Shown: positions 7,266 to 15,242, counted from the stretch's first letter. The stretch is DNA of 31,588 nt from SVTX01 sp045577415 (GCA_045577415.1 JAZNII010000140.1:1-31588); one strand, 5' to 3'. Numbers and translations are program-made. The notes: generated by a model not told the origin, from the letters alone.

Positions 7266-8240
7266 ATGAATTTTGACAGACTTTATATCGTCGTCGCCAC
7301 CCTTTTCATCCTTTTAGCGGTAGGCTTTCTCTGCCGCAAGGTGGGAATAATTGACAACACGGCTTCCAAAAAGCTTTCAAGACTTATACTCTCGGTTGGA
7401 CAGCCCGCTATGCTTGTAGGCTCGCTCGCGAGTGCGGAATACACCGAGGAAAACCTGAAGACGGCACTTATAATGCTGGTTTTAGGCTTCGTTTTCCACT
7501 CTTTGCTTGCAGTGATCGCCTTTGTTTTTGCTCTGCCTCTCAAGAAAAACATTGACGAGCAGAAGCTTTCGGAGTTTGGATTTATGTTTGCAAACTGCGC
7601 CTTTATCGGATTCCCTATCTTCGAGGCACTCTTGCCGGGCAAAGGTCAATTTATGGCGTCCTTCCTTTGCGTCAGCTTCAACATCCTGCTCTGGACCTGG
7701 GGTCTTGTCATTATGGGACGCGGCAGAAATGACATCAAGCTGACCGTAAAAAAAGCGTTACTCAATTTTGGAACTATTCCCTGCCTTATCGGGTTTGTTT
7801 TCTTTCTTCTGAAGGGTCCCGCAGTCGGCTTTGAGCTTCCCGAATTTGTCACCAGCGCCTTGCAGTATCTTACCAATCTCTGCACCCCCATTTCGGTGCT
7901 TGTCACGGGAGCATTGATAGCGACCCAAAGTCCCAAAAAGATATTTTTTAATTGGAAGCTATACTATTTCAACGTTGTAAAGCTGATCATTTTTCCCCTG
8001 CTTATCTGCTTGATTTCAAAGCTTTTGCTTTTGATCATACCCGTTGACGGACTTGAAATATACGCAATATTCGTCACCGCCGCCGCGGCTCTCCCAACGG
8101 CAAGCTCGGTAACTATGATGGCGGAAAACTACGGACTTGACTCGGGATATTCCTCGCTGACCGTCGGTACGTCGTCGATACTTGCAGTCGTAACTATCCC
8201 TCTGACTATGATGATAGCGCAGTGGATATTTGCTATTTAG
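7266..8240 (+). CDS. AEC-family transporter (auxin efflux carrier type)
   Basis: This 324-residue polytopic membrane protein has about ten hydrophobic segments split into two halves by a charged middle, as in the AEC (PIN-like) family of bacterial carriers. The conserved motif FMFANCAFIGFPIFEALLPG (about residues 106-125) and the C-terminal ALPTASSVTMMAENYGLD are family hallmarks with the crossover prolines and asparagine. Bacterial relatives move malate, malonate or other organic acids across the cytoplasmic membrane; the substrate cannot be read from sequence. A GAGGAA site precedes the ATG. It follows the glycosylase by 15 bases and ends just before the 8246-8280 terminator. Confidence 0.85.
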   Translation: MNFDRLYIVVATLFILLAVGFLCRKVGIIDNTASKKLSRLILSVGQPAMLVGSLASAEYTEENLKTALIMLVLGFVFHSLLAVIAFVFALPLKKNIDEQKLSEFGFMFANCAFIGFPIFEALLPGKGQFMASFLCVSFNILLWTWGLVIMGRGRNDIKLTVKKALLNFGTIPCLIGFVFFLLKGPAVGFELPEFVTSALQYLTNLCTPISVLVTGALIATQSPKKIFFNWKLYYFNVVKLIIFPLLICLISKLLLLIIPVDGLEIYAIFVTAAAALPTASSVTMMAENYGLDSGYSSLTVGTSSILAVVTIPLTMMIAQWIFAI

Positions 8241-8245
8241 TAAAC

Positions 8246-8280
8246 AAAAATGAGAATTGCTTCGGCAATTCTCATTTTTT
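8246..8280. terminator. Bidirectional rho-independent terminator with UUCG loop
   Basis: A 12-pair stem AATGAGAATTGC / GCAATTCTCATT closed by a TTCG tetraloop (8261-8264 on plus) is flanked by A and T runs on both sides. It ends the plus-strand glycosylase-transporter operon and the minus-strand divIC operon, which converge here. The divIC stop codon (8274-8272) lies inside the stem. Confidence 0.9.
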
Positions 8281-8673
8281 ATCGTTAGTGTCGTTATAAT
8301 AAACTATCTCGCCGGGAAGATTCAGTCCCAGCTTTTCGCGCGCCATGCGAATTATGTAATCTCTGTCCACGGGATGATCCACCAAATATTTCAGCTCCTC
8401 TATCTCTGTAGCAAGAGCCTCCTTCTGCTCCTCAAGCACCTGCTTTTCCCGTTGCATCTCACTGTATTTCATTACTCCCGTTGCGAAAAGTCCGATAGAT
8501 GACACAAGCAAAAGCGAAAGGGCAACTCTCAGAAGAACCTTTGCGTACGGAGTGGATATTCCCCGTCTTATTGATTTTTTCAGGTTTTTCTCGGTTATGA
8601 GCTGCCCTTCATTTGACTCTTGGGCCGAAGCTGACACGCCCATCCCGTCTATATCCCGTTTTTCCGTCGACAT
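8272..8673 (-). CDS. divIC: Septum formation initiator, DivIC/FtsB family
   Basis: The 133-residue protein has the bitopic layout of DivIC: an N-terminal cytoplasmic tail of ~45 residues, one membrane helix (VLLRVALSLLLVSSIGLFAT), then an extracytoplasmic coiled coil (KYSEMQREKQVLEEQKEALATEIEE split over about 30 residues) and the family ending DRDYIIRMAREKLGLNLPGEIVYY. It would act with FtsL and DivIB to activate septal peptidoglycan synthesis. Position after yabQ matches Bacillus. The start overlaps yabQ by 65 bases; it is kept because AAGGAAGGG sits 7 bases before it, and the next in-frame ATG at 8643 has no ribosome site. The last gene of the operon, it ends in the shared terminator. Confidence 0.85.
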   Translation of the reverse strand: MSTEKRDIDGMGVSASAQESNEGQLITEKNLKKSIRRGISTPYAKVLLRVALSLLLVSSIGLFATGVMKYSEMQREKQVLEEQKEALATEIEELKYLVDHPVDRDYIIRMAREKLGLNLPGEIVYYNDTNDKK

Positions 8674-9244
8674 ACACGAACCCTTCCTTTCCGCATTTCA
8701 CGTCGCAAGGCTTATCCTCGCTCTCATCCGCGCTCTGCTTTTCTTCCTTTTTCTTTTTGCTATCTTCTATTATTTTATCAATTATTTTTCCTATTGTCAA
8801 GTGGTAGAGTGAAATAATGCCCTCAAACAGTTTTTTTATCGGCTTCAGCGCCCATATTGCCACGCACCGAATCAGTTTTTTCAAGACCCGGGTCACCTTG
8901 CGGCTCAATTTCAAAACAAGTCTGCCAAGAGTGAAATAATAGAGCAAAAATCCCCCCGTCATGCCTATAAAGGTCATGCCCCTAAAAACTCCGCCGCCCG
9001 AATACATCAAAAGTATCGCCGCGCATCCTGCGCAGATCCAGAAAAGCAGATCTGTAATAAGGGTGACGGTATAGATAAGAACACGCCGTCGAACAGGCGT
9101 TCTTTCTTCTTCGCTCTCGCCGTATCTGACTCCGCAAAGCATCTTAAACGCCCTTATAATATCATAAATGCCGCCAAAAGACACGCCGCATAAAATTGAA
9201 CGGAAAAGAAGCGCGGCAAGCTCGCCTTGCGAAAGATCAATCAT
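8609..9244 (-). CDS. yabQ: Spore cortex biosynthesis membrane protein YabQ
   Basis: From the ATG at 9244 the product has 211 residues, close to Bacillus YabQ. It starts MIDLSQGELAALLFRSILCG and has about four membrane segments in the first 120 residues, including FGGIYDIIRAFKML, a region typical of the family, followed by a basic, charged C-terminal tail. YabQ is needed for spore cortex formation in the outer forespore membrane. The ATG overlaps the yabP stop by 8 bases, which suggests translational coupling. A TTG 25 codons upstream was discarded because it lies deep inside yabP. The 3' end overlaps divIC by 65 bases. Confidence 0.8.
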   Translation of the reverse strand: MIDLSQGELAALLFRSILCGVSFGGIYDIIRAFKMLCGVRYGESEEERTPVRRRVLIYTVTLITDLLFWICAGCAAILLMYSGGGVFRGMTFIGMTGGFLLYYFTLGRLVLKLSRKVTRVLKKLIRCVAIWALKPIKKLFEGIISLYHLTIGKIIDKIIEDSKKKKEEKQSADESEDKPCDVKCGKEGFVYVDGKTGYRRDGRVSFGPRVK

Positions 9245-9512
9245 TTCTTCTACCGAAAAGTCCTCTCTTTTGCTTTGGACGGTCCTCGAAATAATATACT
9301 CCGTTGATCCTACCCTCAACCGTTACCTTTCCGTCTGTAATATTCAGCACGGTTATATGCAAGCCCTCGCCCTCAACCGCCATGCTTCCGCAAAGTGTAT
9401 CCATTACCACTCCGCGGTCATCAAAGCTGATAACGTCGATTACCCCACTTATCTCTATGCCTTCTCTGCCCTTGGAGGAGAAGGAGTGGACAGATGCTCC
9501 CGTATCATTCAT
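9237..9512 (-). CDS. yabP: Sporulation protein YabP (YabP/YqfC family)
   Basis: The 91-residue protein carries the YabP/YqfC core: GIEISGVIDVISFDDRGVVMDT, then GSMAVEGEGLHITVLNITDGKVTVEGRINGVYYFED split over residues ~42-80. These short beta-rich proteins are made in the mother cell during sporulation; YabP is required for a normal cortex. The ATG at 9512 is chosen because GGAGGT lies 7 bases upstream; a GTG six codons earlier would place the ribosome site inside the gene. It is directly coupled to yabQ, and 53 bases separate it from rqcP. Confidence 0.8.
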   Translation of the reverse strand: MNDTGASVHSFSSKGREGIEISGVIDVISFDDRGVVMDTLCGSMAVEGEGLHITVLNITDGKVTVEGRINGVYYFEDRPKQKRGLFGRRND

Positions 9513-9565
9513 AAAAAAATACCTCCGCACATATCTTTGTACAATATATGCGGAGCATTCTCCGA

Positions 9566-9808
9566 TTATTCAATTACTTCATAAAGCGAAGCCGCGTCGG
9601 CTTTTGCGGCATGCTCTCTCACGTCAAGCACCTTGACTTTAAGAGTTCTCTGCCCAAAGCTTACCGCGATAACGTCGCCCTCCTTAACGTCGTAAGACGC
9701 CTTGGCGGCTCTGCCGTTCACCGTGACGTGTTCTGCATCGCAGGCATCGTTGGCAACCGTTCGCCTTTTGATGATCCTTGAAACTTTCAGATATTTGTCA
9801 AGTCGCAT
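9566..9808 (-). CDS. rqcP: S4-domain RNA-binding protein RqcP (YabO)
   Basis: The 80-residue protein is nearly all S4 domain: MRLDKYLKVSRIIKRRTVAN at the start, then VTVNGRAAKASYDVKEGD. This is the RqcP/Hsp15-like group that binds 50S subunits with peptidyl-tRNA and works with RqcH in adding alanine tails to stalled chains. The ATG overlaps the hup stop codon (TAATG), so translation is likely coupled to hup. Position between mazG/hup and yabP is the conserved Firmicute order. Confidence 0.88.
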   Translation of the reverse strand: MRLDKYLKVSRIIKRRTVANDACDAEHVTVNGRAAKASYDVKEGDVIAVSFGQRTLKVKVLDVREHAAKADAASLYEVIE

Positions 9809-10086
9809 TAGCCGTTAACTTTTTCTTTAAGAGCACTACCTGCGCTGAAAGCAACGTACTTGGAAGCGGGGATAGCAACTGCCTCACCGGTCTTGGGGTT
9901 TCTACCGGTTCTTGCTGCACGCTCTTTAACCTCAAAGCCACCAAAGCCGGTGATCTTTACGTCGTCGCCTGCTGCGAGTGCCTCTGCGATAGCGTCGAGA
10001 ACAGCGTTAACTGCCTCTGCTGCCTGCTTCTTTGTCAAACCTGCTGCCTTTGCTGCAACTGCCTCTGTAAGCTGTAACTTGTTCAT
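9808..10086 (-). CDS. hup: DNA-binding protein HU
   Basis: A 92-residue HU/IHF-family protein with the standard helical dimer core (LTEAVAAKAAGLTKKQAAEA), the KITGFGGFEVKERAARTGRNP signature split across residues 44-64, and the DNA-binding arm ending in ...IPASKYVAFSAG. It would bend and compact DNA as a homodimer. An AGAGGT site precedes the ATG. It has its own near-consensus promoter (10185-10213), so it can be made at much higher levels than mazG upstream. It overlaps rqcP by one base. HU genes are known at this place in some Clostridia. Confidence 0.92.
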   Translation of the reverse strand: MNKLQLTEAVAAKAAGLTKKQAAEAVNAVLDAIAEALAAGDDVKITGFGGFEVKERAARTGRNPKTGEAVAIPASKYVAFSAGSALKEKVNG

Positions 10087-10184
10087 GATTTTGAACCTCT
10101 TTTCATTTTTTTATTTTTTCGTCGGACACCCCTGAATATACAAGAAATCCATTCATAAGCATATTCCGACATACTGTTTAGTTA

Positions 10185-10213
10185 ATTATACCATATAAAA
10201 AACCTTTTTGCAA
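10185..10213 (-). promoter_or_regulatory. Strong sigma-A promoter for hup
   Basis: On the minus strand -35 TTGCAA (10213-10208), 17-base spacer, -10 TATAAT (10190-10185) with extended TGG. The start near 10178 gives a leader of about 92 bases. T- and A-tracts upstream of the -35 resemble an UP element. Confidence 0.85.
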
Positions 10214-10254
10214 GTGTTTTTTCAAAAAAATAACTAAAAAAAAGTGTTTTTTCA
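10212..10254 (-). repeat. Two 13-base direct repeats upstream of the hup promoter
   Basis: The sequence AAGTGTTTTTTCA occurs at 10212-10224 and again at 10242-10254, 30 bases apart, which is close to three helical turns. The first copy touches the -35 box. They may be binding sites for a regulator or for HU itself, or phased A/T tracts that bend the DNA. Confidence 0.6.
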
Positions 10255-10275
10255 CAAAATCAACAAATTTTTATG

Positions 10276-11106
10276 TTATTTTTTGTGCTTTATGTTGTCC
10301 CAAACCTCGTCAAGCTCCTGCATTGTAAGCTCTTCGACGCTCTGTCCGTGCTCTGTGACATAGTTTTCTACCATTTCAAAGCGGTCTATGAACTTGTTCG
10401 TAGCGTTGGTCAAGGCAAGCTCGGAGTCGGTCTTTGCTTTTCTCGCGAGGCTCGTGACCGTGAGAAGCAGATCTCCTATCTCCTCGTCAATATCCCTCTG
10501 CTCGCCACACTTCATAGCCTCTCTGACCTCCTCGATCTCCTCGTAGAGCTTATCAAAGACGGCATCGGCGGTCTCGAAATCAAAGAAGGACGCCTTCTTG
10601 CCAACCTTTTGCGCTCTCATCAGCGCGGGGAGCATAGGAGGGATCGCGCGCAGCTTATCGGTAAGAGTATCGCGGTGCTTCTCCTCTCCCTTTATTTTAT
10701 CCCAATTTACCAGCACGTCATCGCTGTTATTCACTTTTACCTCGCCGAAAACGTGGGGATGACGATGAATAAGCTTTGCGCAGATGTCGCTTACCACGTC
10801 GTATATATCAAATCTGCCCTCCTCACGCTCTATCTGTGAGTGGAAGGCGATCTGCAAAAGCACGTCTCCAAGCTCCTCGCGAAGCAGTACGGGATCGTCG
10901 GTATCTATCGCCTCAATGACCTCGTAGGTCTCCTCGATAAAGTCCTTGCGTATGCTCTTATGGGTCTGCTCCATATCCCAAGGACATCCGCCCTCGCTTC
11001 GAAGCAGCTGCATAACAAGCACAAGATCGTCAAATCCATAGACGTCTTTTCCGAGAAGATAATCAACCTTCTCCTTTCTCTGAACCGAAGTTAACTGTTC
11101 TTTCAT
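10276..11106 (-). CDS. mazG: Nucleoside triphosphate pyrophosphohydrolase MazG
   Basis: The protein hydrolyses non-canonical or excess (d)NTPs to monophosphate and pyrophosphate. It has two MazG domains: the first with GGCPWD (39-44), EETYE (58-62) and EELGD (77-81), whose acidic residues bind Mg; the second with YEEIEEVREA and DEEIGDLLL. From the ATG at 11106 (site AAGGA, 8 bases upstream) it has 276 residues. An ATG at 11136 overlapping the yabM stop by four bases would add ten residues; it lacks a ribosome site but could be used by coupling. It corresponds to the C-terminal part of Bacillus YabN, which also has a methylase domain that is absent here. Confidence 0.88.
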   Translation of the reverse strand: MKEQLTSVQRKEKVDYLLGKDVYGFDDLVLVMQLLRSEGGCPWDMEQTHKSIRKDFIEETYEVIEAIDTDDPVLLREELGDVLLQIAFHSQIEREEGRFDIYDVVSDICAKLIHRHPHVFGEVKVNNSDDVLVNWDKIKGEEKHRDTLTDKLRAIPPMLPALMRAQKVGKKASFFDFETADAVFDKLYEEIEEVREAMKCGEQRDIDEEIGDLLLTVTSLARKAKTDSELALTNATNKFIDRFEMVENYVTEHGQSVEELTMQELDEVWDNIKHKK

Positions 11107-11132
11107 TTTTTCCATCCTTATGTTATTATATG

Positions 11133-12734
11133 TCATTTGATTTTTTCATATACGGAACCGATTACGGGAAGTCTCACTATATCATCCTTGCTGACCGAAC
11201 CCGAAACAAGAGAGGCAACGAGATACAAAACCGCCGCCAGAATAACAGCGCCGAGGGTGAGCGCGGAGCCTTCTCCGAATTTTGAGCATAAGAGGTTATA
11301 GACAAGCCTTGCCGCCGACACCGATACCGCCGCCGACAGAAAGGGACGCAAAAATACGCGTGAGATGCTTGGGGTCTCGGGAAGACACCTGCCAATAAAG
11401 TAAAAATTGATAGCGTTTATCACGAAATCGCACACGAAAGTGCTTATCGGCGCGCCAACAAGACCGATCCTCGCGTCTCCTATCAAAAAAAACGCAATTA
11501 CAATTTTTGCAACAGAGCCTGCACCCATCGAGATTATAGGAATTATCGGCTTACGGTACGCCTGCAAAACTGCGTTGCCCACGGTTATAAGGCAGGACGA
11601 CGTAACAGACAGGCTGAGGATCGTAAGCAGAGGAGCTGCAACATCGATCGCGGCATCCTCGCCCGAAAATATTAATTGCAATATTGGCTTTGAAAACAAC
11701 GCAAGACCCATCGAAGCGGGCATAGATATTAAAGCCGTAACTCTTAAAGCGTCCAAGACGGCGCTCATCTGCCCCTCACGGTCTCCCCTCGCCACCGCTC
11801 CCGACAGAGACGGTATAAGCGGCATAGCCACCGACGTAATAAGGGCAGGCGATAAAGAAAACATCGGAAGCGCCAGCGTTGTATAGCTTCCGTAAGCCGC
11901 AAAGGCTTGCTCGCTGCTCTGACCCAGATCCTGCAACCTTCGAAGTATCATTGACATATCAATGACCTTGGTTATGCTGACCACCGACGAGGACAAAGTG
12001 ACGGGTATCGCTGTCCTCAGCAACGTAGGCAACACCTTCTCTCCGCTCGTCGCTTCAATACTCGGCGCGCCTTTATCACCAAACCTTTTTGCCAGGACAA
12101 GGTAGAGAGCCGAGACGGCGGTGCCGAGGGTCAAGCCCATCACCGCCATAGCAGCAACGGTCTCGGTGGACGCGCCGAAGTTTAGCGCGACAAAGGCAAA
12201 GATAAGACCTAAGATCAGCTTACCCAGTGCCTCGATTATCTGCGAGCCGGCGGTAGGCGCCATTCTTCCTTTGCCTTGAAAAAAACCTCTGTAAGCGCTG
12301 GAAACGCAGATTAGAAGCACCGTCGGGGCAATAGCTAAAATACAGATCGCGGCTCTGTCGCTGCCTAAAAAGGCGGCAAACGGACGGGCAAAGGCAAGCA
12401 TTACCAAGCAACCCGCCGCGCCAAGGATCAAAAAGAGCCGCATGGCAACACGGAATATCCTTTTTCCACCCTCGTCGGTGTCCTTACAGGAAGATATCAT
12501 CACCGACATCGCCACAGGCAATCCCGTAGTGGCAACGGTACAAAAAAGCGTGTATATCTCATAAGCGGAATTGAAATATCCCATGCCCTCGCTCCCCAAG
12601 AGCCTGAGCATGGGAATTTTGTAGACAAGTCCGATTATTTTTACAATGACGGCGGAAAGCGAAAGCACCATAACTCCCGAAATAAAGCTATCACTCTTTT
12701 TCGTTCCAATGCTCCTGTTCGCCACCGCGCTCAC
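11133..12734 (-). CDS. MOP-superfamily polysaccharide flippase, YabM/SpoVB type
   Basis: The 533-residue protein has about 14 membrane segments and begins SFISGVMVLSLSAVIVKIIG, followed by GLVYKIPMLRLLGSEGMGYF, the signature of SpoVB/YabM-type members of the MATE/MOP flippase superfamily. Such proteins move lipid-linked cell-wall or cortex precursors across the membrane. In Bacillus, yabM precedes yabN (mazG) exactly as here, so YabM is the closest positional match, although function may be closer to SpoVB. The start is GTG at 12734; there is only a weak GGG nearby, and a second GTG three codons later is possible. The gap to the upstream deaminase is 6 bases. Confidence 0.82.
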   Translation of the reverse strand: MSAVANRSIGTKKSDSFISGVMVLSLSAVIVKIIGLVYKIPMLRLLGSEGMGYFNSAYEIYTLFCTVATTGLPVAMSVMISSCKDTDEGGKRIFRVAMRLFLILGAAGCLVMLAFARPFAAFLGSDRAAICILAIAPTVLLICVSSAYRGFFQGKGRMAPTAGSQIIEALGKLILGLIFAFVALNFGASTETVAAMAVMGLTLGTAVSALYLVLAKRFGDKGAPSIEATSGEKVLPTLLRTAIPVTLSSSVVSITKVIDMSMILRRLQDLGQSSEQAFAAYGSYTTLALPMFSLSPALITSVAMPLIPSLSGAVARGDREGQMSAVLDALRVTALISMPASMGLALFSKPILQLIFSGEDAAIDVAAPLLTILSLSVTSSCLITVGNAVLQAYRKPIIPIISMGAGSVAKIVIAFFLIGDARIGLVGAPISTFVCDFVINAINFYFIGRCLPETPSISRVFLRPFLSAAVSVSAARLVYNLLCSKFGEGSALTLGAVILAAVLYLVASLVSGSVSKDDIVRLPVIGSVYEKIK

Positions 12735-12740
12735 CCCATT

Positions 12741-14024
12741 TTAATCGAAATAGTGAGAGATCACCCTCCGAGCCTCGCTCTTGAGCTTCTCCTCGTCAAT
12801 GGTAGTGTATGCGCCGCATTCGTAAAGTATGTTTCCGTCGCACATAGTCATAAGGATATTCTCCTCGGTCATAGAGTAGCAGACCGTTGACTCAAAATTG
12901 TAGGACGGGATATTATTAAATGAACTCATATCAATGAGCAGAAGATCTGCCTTCATTCCGACCTTTATCTCACCGCAATCCTCTCTGCCCTGAGACAAAG
13001 CGCCGTTTCTCGTTGCTATCTTTATCATATCAGATGCAAGAGTGACCGAGGGGTCAAGGTCGTTACCCTTGTGTATCAGAGTGGCGAACTGCATCTCGCG
13101 AAGAACGCTCAATCGGTTGTTCGATGCCGCGCCGTCGGTGCCGAGAGTGATATTCACTCCCGCATCCTTCATCTTCTTATAAGGCATAACGCCGCTTGCA
13201 AGCTTAAGATTGCTGACGGGATTGTGGGCAACGCTGACACCCTTTTTCGCCATGATCTCGATATCCTCGTCGTCCACCCAAACGCAGTGTGCGGCGGTAA
13301 CGGGAACGTCAAGCACACCGTTTTCAAGGAAAAATCTCGTAGGTGTCACGCCGTGACGCGCGATGCATTCGTCATGCTCCTTCGCCGTCTCTGAAACATG
13401 GACTTGAAGTCCCGTATTTCTCTCCTTGGCAAGCTGACCGACGTATCTGCAACATTTCTCCACGTTAGTATACTCCGCGTGAAGCGACATATCGATCTTA
13501 ATTCTGCCGTCGGCTTTTCCGTGCCAACGGTCGAACACGTCAATAGATTCTTTTATTCTTGAATCGTTTTCGCAGTCGATATTCGGGTCAAAGGAGACGA
13601 TAGAGCGCGAAAGATTTGCCTTCACTCCACTCTCCTCTACCGCGCGGGCGGTGTCGTCAAGGAAAAAGTACATATCGGAGAAGGAGACCGTGCCGTTTCT
13701 TATCATCTCGGCGATCGCCACCATAGAGCCGTAATAAACGCTCTCGGGAGTCAGTCTGTCCTCGGCGGGAAAGATGCGCTCCTCAAGCCAGCGCTGGAGG
13801 GGCAGATCGTCGCCGTAGCCTCTGAAAAGCGTCATAGCACTGTGACAGTGAGCGTTATAAAAGGCAGGGATCACAAGGTTTCCGTTTCCCTCGATCACTC
13901 TGTCAGCGCTCTCGGAAATATCCTTGCCGATGTAGGCGATTTTTTTGTTCTTGACTAAAATATTTACCGTGGAACCGTATCCGCAGTATTCGGGCAGATT
14001 CACGTTTTTAAATAAAATGCTCAT
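12741..14024 (-). CDS. mtaD: Amidohydrolase, 5-methylthioadenosine/S-adenosylhomocysteine deaminase type
   Basis: The 427-residue protein is a metal-dependent amidohydrolase of the MtaD/SsnA/TrzN group. Metal ligands are visible: His59 and His61 in NAHCHSAMTLFRG, His209 in QVHVSET, and Asp297 in LGTDGAASNNRLSVLREM; Glu212 and His246 (AAHCVW) complete the active site. It likely deaminates methylthioadenosine, adenosylhomocysteine or adenosine to the inosine compounds, feeding methyl-cycle by-products to purine salvage. Family specificity varies, so the exact substrate is an inference. An AAAGGA site precedes the ATG. A nucleoside kinase lies upstream across the 14062-14305 repeat. Confidence 0.83.
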   Translation of the reverse strand: MSILFKNVNLPEYCGYGSTVNILVKNKKIAYIGKDISESADRVIEGNGNLVIPAFYNAHCHSAMTLFRGYGDDLPLQRWLEERIFPAEDRLTPESVYYGSMVAIAEMIRNGTVSFSDMYFFLDDTARAVEESGVKANLSRSIVSFDPNIDCENDSRIKESIDVFDRWHGKADGRIKIDMSLHAEYTNVEKCCRYVGQLAKERNTGLQVHVSETAKEHDECIARHGVTPTRFFLENGVLDVPVTAAHCVWVDDEDIEIMAKKGVSVAHNPVSNLKLASGVMPYKKMKDAGVNITLGTDGAASNNRLSVLREMQFATLIHKGNDLDPSVTLASDMIKIATRNGALSQGREDCGEIKVGMKADLLLIDMSSFNNIPSYNFESTVCYSMTEENILMTMCDGNILYECGAYTTIDEEKLKSEARRVISHYFD

Positions 14025-14061
14025 TTTATTGTCCTTTGTATTTTTATGTCATCAAATTGCA

Positions 14062-14305
14062 ATTTATGGGGATGTTCTCATTGAAAAGGTGCATCCTCAT
14101 CCACCACTTCGTGGTCCCCCTTCCCCTGCCTTGGGGAAGGCTAACGCAAAGCGAAACAGAAAGCGATTTTGTAGCCGTGAAAAGAACTTTCGGCTACAGT
14201 TAAGGAAGCGTCGCAGTTAAACCAAAGCCTTCCCCAAGGCAGGGGAAGGTGTCACGAAGTGACGGATGAGGATGCACCATTCAAATTTACAACATCCCTA
14301 TAAAT
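14062..14305. mobile_element. MITE/REP-like palindromic element of about 245 bases
   Basis: The gap of 294 bases between mtaD and the kinase gene is filled by two ~80-base arms (14062-14142 and 14226-14305) that are inverted, mostly matching copies, with a central GTAGCCG/CGGCTAC stem (14171-14177, 14191-14197) exactly on the symmetry axis. Each arm also folds by itself: a CCTTCCCC/GGGGAAGG hairpin, and a five-pair stem with a TTC/GAA loop (ACCAC-TTC-GTGGT on the left; GTCAC-GAA-GTGAC on the right). No open frame is inside. A related partial copy is at 6542-6578. It looks like a non-autonomous element or paired REP unit; no target duplication was identified with certainty. Confidence 0.75.
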
Positions 14306-14318
14306 CAAAATTTGAAAT

Positions 14319-15242
14319 TTAAACAAACTCCTTATAAAGCGAATCGGGAGAAATAACGAAGCTCTCGATCCCTACAACGTCCTCTAAAAGTCCAAGGATC
14401 TCAAGGCTCTCTTTATGATGCTTACTTCCCCACGCTATATCGGGCAAAATTCTGCGGATGTAGGGAGCAAGAACGTTAAGCTCATACGACAAGGTGGTAT
14501 CTATCCTGACGTCGCAACGGTCCATGTACGGAAAGATATTAGTCTCCTCGTTCCGTCTCACGCTATCCCAAAGCGAAAGAGTAAAATCGGGCGACGCGCC
14601 TCGGAAATTGGCATCGCGAACAAGACGTCGGCAAAGACGAATAAAATCAGGCTCAAATCTCTTTCCGCATATCTCAATTCCGCTTTCGGGACGAACGCAA
14701 AGCACCTTTCCGCCGTGGCTCTCGATAACTGAAAGCACCGAGGGATAAAGCACCTGTATTCCCTCGAAAAGCAGCACGTCGTCCTCGTCGCAAACTACTT
14801 CCTCCCACCGCGCTCTCGTTCCCGTCACGAAATCAAAGATCGGCTTTTTTGATACGCCCTTTGAAAATATGCTGTCAACGAAGCTGCTGAGAAGCTCTGC
14901 GTCAAGAGTGTCGGGAGAATCAAAATCAAGATCCTCAACCTTTGCGTCCGCAAGCTGTCTTCTTGAAAAGCAATCCTTGAAAAAATCATCAAGGGAGACC
15001 GTGACGACGCGCTTATGCTCGTCACCAAGGTGATGAAGCAGCTTTTTCGCCGCAGTGGTCTTACCCGAGCAGGTAGGACCTGTCAGACCCAGCACGCGGC
15101 TATCGTCTCCGTCGCAAAGCCTTGTGACCGAGCTTTCGAGCAAAGCGTCGAATTCCTCGTCGCATTTTTTGATATAATCACTGTTTATCTTGGTAAATCC
15201 CTGCTTATACAAGCGCGCGTGACTGTTTTGGTTATTCTTCAT
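14319..15242 (-). CDS. Uridine kinase-like P-loop nucleoside kinase
   Basis: The 307-residue protein has a Walker A GPTCSGKT (55-62) and downstream TVSLDDFFKD (81-90), the pattern of the uridine kinase/phosphoribulokinase family where the aspartates bind Mg and the nucleoside. Further family segments are DFDSPDTLDAELL and LLFEGIQVLYP. It would phosphorylate a nucleoside such as uridine or cytidine in salvage, but the substrate is inferred. At 307 residues it is longer than plain Udk (~210) and lacks the TGS domain of the large Clostridial versions. The ATG at 15242 follows a GGAGGG site; a longer frame starting at 15281 would bury that site. Confidence 0.78.
   Translation of the reverse strand: MKNNQNSHARLYKQGFTKINSDYIKKCDEEFDALLESSVTRLCDGDDSRVLGLTGPTCSGKTTAAKKLLHHLGDEHKRVVTVSLDDFFKDCFSRRQLADAKVEDLDFDSPDTLDAELLSSFVDSIFSKGVSKKPIFDFVTGTRARWEEVVCDEDDVLLFEGIQVLYPSVLSVIESHGGKVLCVRPESGIEICGKRFEPDFIRLCRRLVRDANFRGASPDFTLSLWDSVRRNEETNIFPYMDRCDVRIDTTLSYELNVLAPYIRRILPDIAWGSKHHKESLEILGLLEDVVGIESFVISPDSLYKEFV

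Noticed and set aside
9245..9319. TTG start 25 codons upstream for YabQ
   Set aside because: It lies deep within yabP, and the ATG at 9244 gives the normal YabQ length with a typical 8-base overlap.
14025..14318. CRISPR array or tRNA in the largest intergenic gap
   Set aside because: The repeats are inverted, not regularly spaced direct repeats, and no cloverleaf with anticodon and CCA-side acceptor stem can be drawn.
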